In this document: one piece after another, positions 32,161 to 35,353 of the stretch | How positions within the stretch are numbered: position 1 is the first letter of the stretch | Layout: each line of letters opens with the position of its first letter | Assembly (NCBI GenBank): GCA_964500965.1 | Contig: CAZCQZ010000019.1 | Location: forward strand, 1 to 35,353 | Length of the DNA: 35,353 nt | Source of the DNA: JAISGQ01 sp964500965 | Lineage (GTDB): Bacteria > Bacillota > Clostridia > Oscillospirales > Acutalibacteraceae | Reading direction: 5' to 3' | Notes under the pieces: model-generated | Seen by the model: the letters and a program-made list of their open reading frames with translations, nothing else | Told to the model about the DNA's origin: nothing | Database searches by the model: none | Position numbers and translations under genes: made by a program

Positions 32161-32193
32161 TCCGCCGTTTTTACGGCGGAAATGTGTTAAAAT
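32161..32193 (+). promoter_or_regulatory. Hairpin and extended -10 element before the M29 gene
   Basis: TCCGCCGT-TTTT-ACGGCGGA (32161-32180) is an 8 bp palindrome. An extended -10 (TGT-TAAAAT, 32185-32193) follows, with no good -35 box; the palindrome covers the -35 position. It could be an operator or the end of an RNA from the divergent side. Confidence 0.4.
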
Positions 32194-32229
32194 AGCCTTA
32201 TAAAATTATTTTTTCGGAGTTGATTTATT

Positions 32230-33465
32230 GTGTACAGAGAAAACGATGCAAAAAAATATGCCGAGCTTATCGCAAAGGTCGGCGTAAATATTCAGCCCGG
32301 TCAGCAGGTTTATATAACCACCTATGTTGAGGTCGTGGAGTTTGCCCGTATCCTTGCGGAGGAATGCTGGAAAGCCGGTGCAGGCGATGTCACACTGCGC
32401 TATGTCGATGAGCAGTTAAGCAGGCTGAGATATATCCACGCTTCAAAGGAAGTTTTAGGCGATGTTCCCGATTGGGCGCACGCCCCCAAACTTGACATTG
32501 CCAAAAAAGGCGGCTGCTTTATTTCTCTCATTGCAGACGACCCCGACGCCCTCAACGGACTTGATGCGGAGAAGATAGGCGCGGCTGTCAGAGCCAATTC
32601 CGTTGCCTCCGCACCTTTTTACGAACAGCTTGACAAGAGCGTAAACCAGTGGACTGTTGTTGCCGCACCCTCTCCGGCGTGGGCAAAAAAGCTTTTCCCC
32701 GAACTCGAAGAAGCCGAAGCGGTGAAAAAGCTGTGGGACTGCATTTACCATACCGTCCGCATTGACGAAGCAGACCCCACCGCTTCCTGGGAAGCTCATT
32801 CAAAGGCACTTCACGACCACTGCGAAATACTGAACAACAGCGATTTAAAATCACTTCGTATTACAAATTCCCTCGGCACAGACCTTACCGTTGAGCTTGT
32901 GGACAATTACATCTGGGCAGGCGGTGCCGAGAAAACCGTTGACAAAGACGTTGAATTTCAGGCAAATATGCCCACCGAGGAGGTATTCTGTATGCCTCAC
33001 AAGTACGGCGTAAACGGTGTTGTATACAGCTCAATGCCCCTTATTTATCAGGGCATGACCATTGATAAATTCAACATCACCTTTAAGGACGGACAGGTTG
33101 TCGATTATGCCGCCGAGGTCGGCAAGGAAGCTCTCGACCAGCTTTTCAGCGTTGACGAGGGCGCAAAAAGGCTTGGCGAAATTGCCCTTGTTCCCTTTAA
33201 GTCCATGATTCGTGAAACGGGAATACTTTTCTATAACACTCTGTTTGACGAAAACGCTTCCTGTCATCTGGCTCTCGGCAGTGCATATCCAATCAATATG
33301 GAGGGCTGTGTTGACATGACCGATGAGGAAAAGGACAAGGCAGGCTGTAACCAGTCGAAAACCCATGTTGACTTTATGTTCGGCACTGCGGATTTAACCG
33401 TTACCGGCGTTAAAAAGGACGGCTCGGAAATGCCTGTATTTGAAAAAGGCGACTGGGCACTGTAA
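32230..33465 (+). CDS. M29-family metalloaminopeptidase
   Basis: A 411-residue cytoplasmic aminopeptidase of MEROPS family M29 (AmpS/PepS type), which removes N-terminal residues from peptides using two metal ions. Family landmarks are NIQPGQQVYI (about 20), the metal-ligand region PTEEVFCMPHK (about 249), MIRETGILFYNTLFDENASCHLALGSAYP (shown in parts: ETGILFYN, ENASCHLALG) and the late THVDFMFGTADLTVTG with His and Asp ligands. Length matches the family. GTG start with GGAG about 10 bases upstream. Monocistronic: divergent from ykpA and closed by a palindromic terminator. Confidence 0.95.
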   Translation: MYRENDAKKYAELIAKVGVNIQPGQQVYITTYVEVVEFARILAEECWKAGAGDVTLRYVDEQLSRLRYIHASKEVLGDVPDWAHAPKLDIAKKGGCFISLIADDPDALNGLDAEKIGAAVRANSVASAPFYEQLDKSVNQWTVVAAPSPAWAKKLFPELEEAEAVKKLWDCIYHTVRIDEADPTASWEAHSKALHDHCEILNNSDLKSLRITNSLGTDLTVELVDNYIWAGGAEKTVDKDVEFQANMPTEEVFCMPHKYGVNGVVYSSMPLIYQGMTIDKFNITFKDGQVVDYAAEVGKEALDQLFSVDEGAKRLGEIALVPFKSMIRETGILFYNTLFDENASCHLALGSAYPINMEGCVDMTDEEKDKAGCNQSKTHVDFMFGTADLTVTGVKKDGSEMPVFEKGDWAL

Positions 33466-33506
33466 TAAAAATGACTGCTTTGGTTTCAAAGCAGTCATTT
33501 TTATTA
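33463..33506. terminator. Bidirectional terminator over both stop codons, M29 / chromate transporter
   Basis: A perfect 20 bp stem (33463-33482 / 33487-33506) with loop GTTT and A/T-rich outer arms. The TAA of the M29 gene (33463-33465) and the TAA of the minus-strand transporter gene (33504-33506) are the outermost base pairs. Confidence 0.93.
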
Positions 33507-34094
33507 CATAAGATTTATGCCAAAGGATTTTAAAATATATCCTGCCGCGATACCCACAACGGCGGAAACGGCAATAATCCATATGGGGCTTACCTTTTTG
33601 AATTTAAGCACCACCACAAGCATTATAGCCGCAAGCAGAGCGGAGAAAATAAATGCCGGGGTCGTGAAAACCGACCACGCAATACCGTTGGGGAACAGCA
33701 CTGTTTCGCCCATTGATATTACAGCGGCGGCAATAAGTCCGATAGCCGCCGGACGAAGTCCGCTCATAACGCCCTTGACAATTTTGCTTGAATTGAATTT
33801 CTCATAGCATTTTGCAACAACGAGAATTACCAGGTAAGAGGGCATTACAACGCCCAGCGTCGCACATACAGAGCCTAAAATACCGCCCTGCTCCGCTCCG
33901 ATAAAGGTAGCGATATTCACCGCAAATGGACCGGGGGTGCTTTCGCTGATAGCGACAAAGTTGGTAAGCTCCTCCATTGTCGACCAGCCCTTGGCAATTG
34001 CCTCCTCACTGATAAGAGGAAGCATGGCGTAGCCGCCGCCGAATGTGAACGCACCTATCATGAAGAAAGTAATAAACAGCTCAAGATAAATCAT
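33504..34094 (-). CDS. chrA: Chromate transporter half-subunit (second gene)
   Basis: A 196-residue membrane protein of the CHR family, single-domain form. It starts with the family signature FFMIGAFTFGGGYAMLPLI, followed by FVAISESTPGPFAVNIATFIG, and has about five or six hydrophobic segments. Full-length ChrA proteins have two such domains in one chain; here they are two genes. ATG at 34094 (AAGGAG 8 bases upstream) overlaps the stop of its partner (34091-34094), so the pair is coupled and probably forms a heterodimer. Long-chain ChrA exports chromate; the substrate of short pairs is usually untested. Confidence 0.9.
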   Translation of the reverse strand: MIYLELFITFFMIGAFTFGGGYAMLPLISEEAIAKGWSTMEELTNFVAISESTPGPFAVNIATFIGAEQGGILGSVCATLGVVMPSYLVILVVAKCYEKFNSSKIVKGVMSGLRPAAIGLIAAAVISMGETVLFPNGIAWSVFTTPAFIFSALLAAIMLVVVLKFKKVSPIWIIAVSAVVGIAAGYILKSFGINLM

Positions 34095-34654
34095 TTTGCT
34101 TTCTCCTTTCCTACGGGAGTAAAGGAAAACGCAAGACCCACAACGGCACTGCAAAGAATGATTACAAATACATTTGCGCCGAAGAACACAGATGCGGCAA
34201 ACGCTCCTGCTACTATGATGTATGCCACGATATTTCTTGGGCAATGCTTTGACATTGATATAAGAGCCTTGATTATAAGTGCCAAAACGCCTGCACGCAG
34301 ACCCATAAGCGCAAACTTTACCGCTTCATATTCCGCAAAATGCCTGAAAAACAGGGAGATTATATAAATTATCGTAAAGGAGGGAAGCACAACGCCCAAC
34401 GTTGCCGCCAGTGCGCCCAGCCAACCGGCTCTGCGTGTTCCGATAAAGGTTGCGGAGTTTATGGCGATAGGACCGGGAGTGCTTTCCGAAACGGCAATAA
34501 CGTCCAGAATTTCCTCCTCCTTAATCCAGTCGCGCTTTTCGGAAACCTCACGCTTGATAAGGGGTATCATGGCGTAGCCGCCGCCAAAAGTAAATGCGCC
34601 TATTTTAAAGAAAACTTTAAATAAATCAAGGCATTTCTTCGCCTTAGATTCCAT
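34091..34654 (-). CDS. chrA: Chromate transporter half-subunit (first gene)
   Basis: A 187-residue partner of the preceding half-transporter with the same landmarks: VFFKIGAFTFGGGYAMIPLI, VIAVSESTPGPIAINSATFIG, and the same distribution of hydrophobic helices. GAGGTG lies about 6 bases before its ATG. The two halves differ enough (for instance in the loop before SESTPGP) to be distinct subunits, not a duplication error. Confidence 0.9.
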   Translation of the reverse strand: MESKAKKCLDLFKVFFKIGAFTFGGGYAMIPLIKREVSEKRDWIKEEEILDVIAVSESTPGPIAINSATFIGTRRAGWLGALAATLGVVLPSFTIIYIISLFFRHFAEYEAVKFALMGLRAGVLALIIKALISMSKHCPRNIVAYIIVAGAFAASVFFGANVFVIILCSAVVGLAFSFTPVGKEKAK

Positions 34655-34690
34655 AAATTCACCTCAAAAAATAAAAATCACAAATAAAAG

Positions 34691-34764
34691 TTGGGGCTCT
34701 GCCCCAAACCCCGGCAGAGACGCTGTCTCTGCACTCTGCAAACCTTTAAAAAGGTTTGCCCCAA
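34691..34764. repeat. Three-hairpin intergenic element
   Basis: Three consecutive perfect hairpins: TTGGGGC-TCT-GCCCCAA (34691-34707), GCAGAGAC-GCT-GTCTCTGC (34714-34732), GCAAACCTTT-AA-AAAGGTTTGC (34738-34759). The last is followed by CCCCAA, which can pair with the opening TTGGGG as an outer stem. It lies between pckG and the transporter genes and has no ORF. It looks like a dispersed REP-like element; other copies are outside the view. Confidence 0.75.
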
Positions 34765-34794
34765 ATTTTATTAAACAATAATATTATACCCATT

Positions 34795-34826
34795 CAAAAG
34801 AGCCTCGACAAAATTGCCGAGGCTCT
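34795..34826 (-). terminator. Terminator after pckG
   Basis: AGAGCCTCG (34799-34807) pairs with CGAGGCTCT (34818-34826); on the minus strand it ends in CTTTTG. It follows the pckG stop by about 14 bases. Confidence 0.85.
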
Positions 34827-34840
34827 CTGTGATTTTTTGA

Positions 34841-35353
34841 TTAGTTAAGACGTGCCTTGAAGTTGTCAAACTGAGCCTGCATTTCCTTGGGGAGCTTATC
34901 GCCGAACTTGGCGTAGAATTCCTCAATGCCGGGAATCTCGGCAGCCCAAAGCTCATTGTCAACATTGAGAATACCCTCAAGCTGCTCAACGGAGAAGTCA
35001 AGACCCTCAAGGTTAATATCCTCGGCGTTGGGAACGTAGCCGATTGCGGTTTCCTTAGCCTCAACCTCGCCCTCACATCTCTTGAGAATCCAGTCGAGAA
35101 CACGGAGGTTATCACCGAAGCCGGGCCAAATGAAGTGACCCTCGTCATCGGTTCTGAACCAGTTGACGTTGAAAATCTTAGGTGCCTTATCTCCCAGCTT
35201 TGCGCCCATGTCAAACCAGTGCTGCCAGTAGTCGCCCATGTTGTAGCCGCAGAAAGGAAGCATTGCCATGGGGTCACGGCGTACAACGCCTACTGCGCCG
35301 GTTGCGGCAGCGGTAGTTTCGGAAGCCATGATAGAGCCTACGAATACACCGTT
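34841..35353 (-). CDS. pckG: Phosphoenolpyruvate carboxykinase (GTP), C-terminal part
   Basis: The last 170 residues of a GTP-dependent PEP carboxykinase; the reading frame is open to the window edge, so the start lies outside. It catalyses oxaloacetate + GTP to PEP + CO2 (or the reverse, CO2-fixing direction used in some gut anaerobes). Recognisable are NGVFVGSIMASETTAAATG (metal/PEP region), RRDPMAMLPFCGYNMGDYW, NWFRTDDEGHFIWPGFGDN (guanine-binding region) and LDWILKRCEGE. All are typical of the GTP class and absent from the ATP class. Apparent starts inside this part are internal methionines. A terminator follows the stop. Confidence 0.97.
   Translation of the reverse strand, partial: NGVFVGSIMASETTAAATGAVGVVRRDPMAMLPFCGYNMGDYWQHWFDMGAKLGDKAPKIFNVNWFRTDDEGHFIWPGFGDNLRVLDWILKRCEGEVEAKETAIGYVPNAEDINLEGLDFSVEQLEGILNVDNELWAAEIPGIEEFYAKFGDKLPKEMQAQFDNFKARLN

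Noticed and set aside
34095..34244. 50-residue N-terminal extension of the second chromate-transporter gene
   Set aside because: It lies inside the first transporter gene, and AAGGAG fits the ATG at 34094.
34771..35286. 171-residue minus-strand ORF overlapping pckG
   Set aside because: Out-of-frame shadow of pckG; the PEP carboxykinase frame carries all the motifs.

Overview
The window reads as a chromosomal segment of an anaerobic gut Firmicute, most likely a Ruminococcaceae/Oscillospiraceae member. This is inferred from strong GGAGG ribosome-binding sites, ATG/GTG/TTG starts, consensus TTGACA-N17-TATAAT promoters, the glmU-pth-mfd order, a homodimeric GlyRS, a GTP-type PEP carboxykinase, SipW-type and CotH/lamin-tail surface proteins, and threonine-rich extracellular linkers. 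No phage, plasmid or CRISPR module is visible. It is mainly housekeeping sequence with one small accessory island among tRNA genes near 24.9-25.8 kb.

Layout. 0.1-3.7 kb: a tightly coupled amino-sugar salvage operon (NahK-like 1-kinase, ROK/ASKHA-type sugar kinase, nagA). 3.7-4.9 kb: a secreted CAP-domain protein. 5.0-10.5 kb (minus strand): glmU, pth and mfd. 10.8-13.9 kb (minus): an LCP cell-wall ligase with a Thr-rich tail and a COG2509-type flavoprotein. 14.0-15.3 kb: L10 leader, rplJ, rplL and a strong terminator. 15.3-18.2 kb: a HAD phosphatase with an esterase, then a MinD-like protein with an inactivated P-loop, then mgsA. 18.2-20.2 kb: aspS, preceded by a 16-codon ORF with a good ribosome-binding site. 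20.3-24.7 kb: two surface proteins, one SipW/TasA-like with a beta-helix C-terminus and one with three lamin-tail domains plus CotH. 24.8-26.0 kb: tRNA-Val, an array of short hairpins separated by a conserved heptamer, an S23-type four-helix-bundle gene, a MITE-like repeat, and tRNA-Thr and tRNA-Asp on the other strand. 26.1-29.5 kb (minus): a DUF3221-like lipoprotein, glycyl-tRNA synthetase, a YcxB-like membrane protein and a LURP-one-related protein. 29.6-33.5 kb: a QueG-like iron-sulfur protein, an ABC-F ATPase with one degenerate ATP site, and an M29 aminopeptidase. 33.5-35.35 kb (minus): a split chromate transporter and the 3' end of pckG, which runs off the window.

The most unusual items are the hairpin/heptamer array in front of the four-helix-bundle gene (24906-25072), the short ORF upstream of aspS, the MinD homologue in which both P-loop lysines are cysteines, and palindromic terminators that contain the stop codons of both convergent genes. 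All family assignments come from motif recognition by eye; no database search was run.
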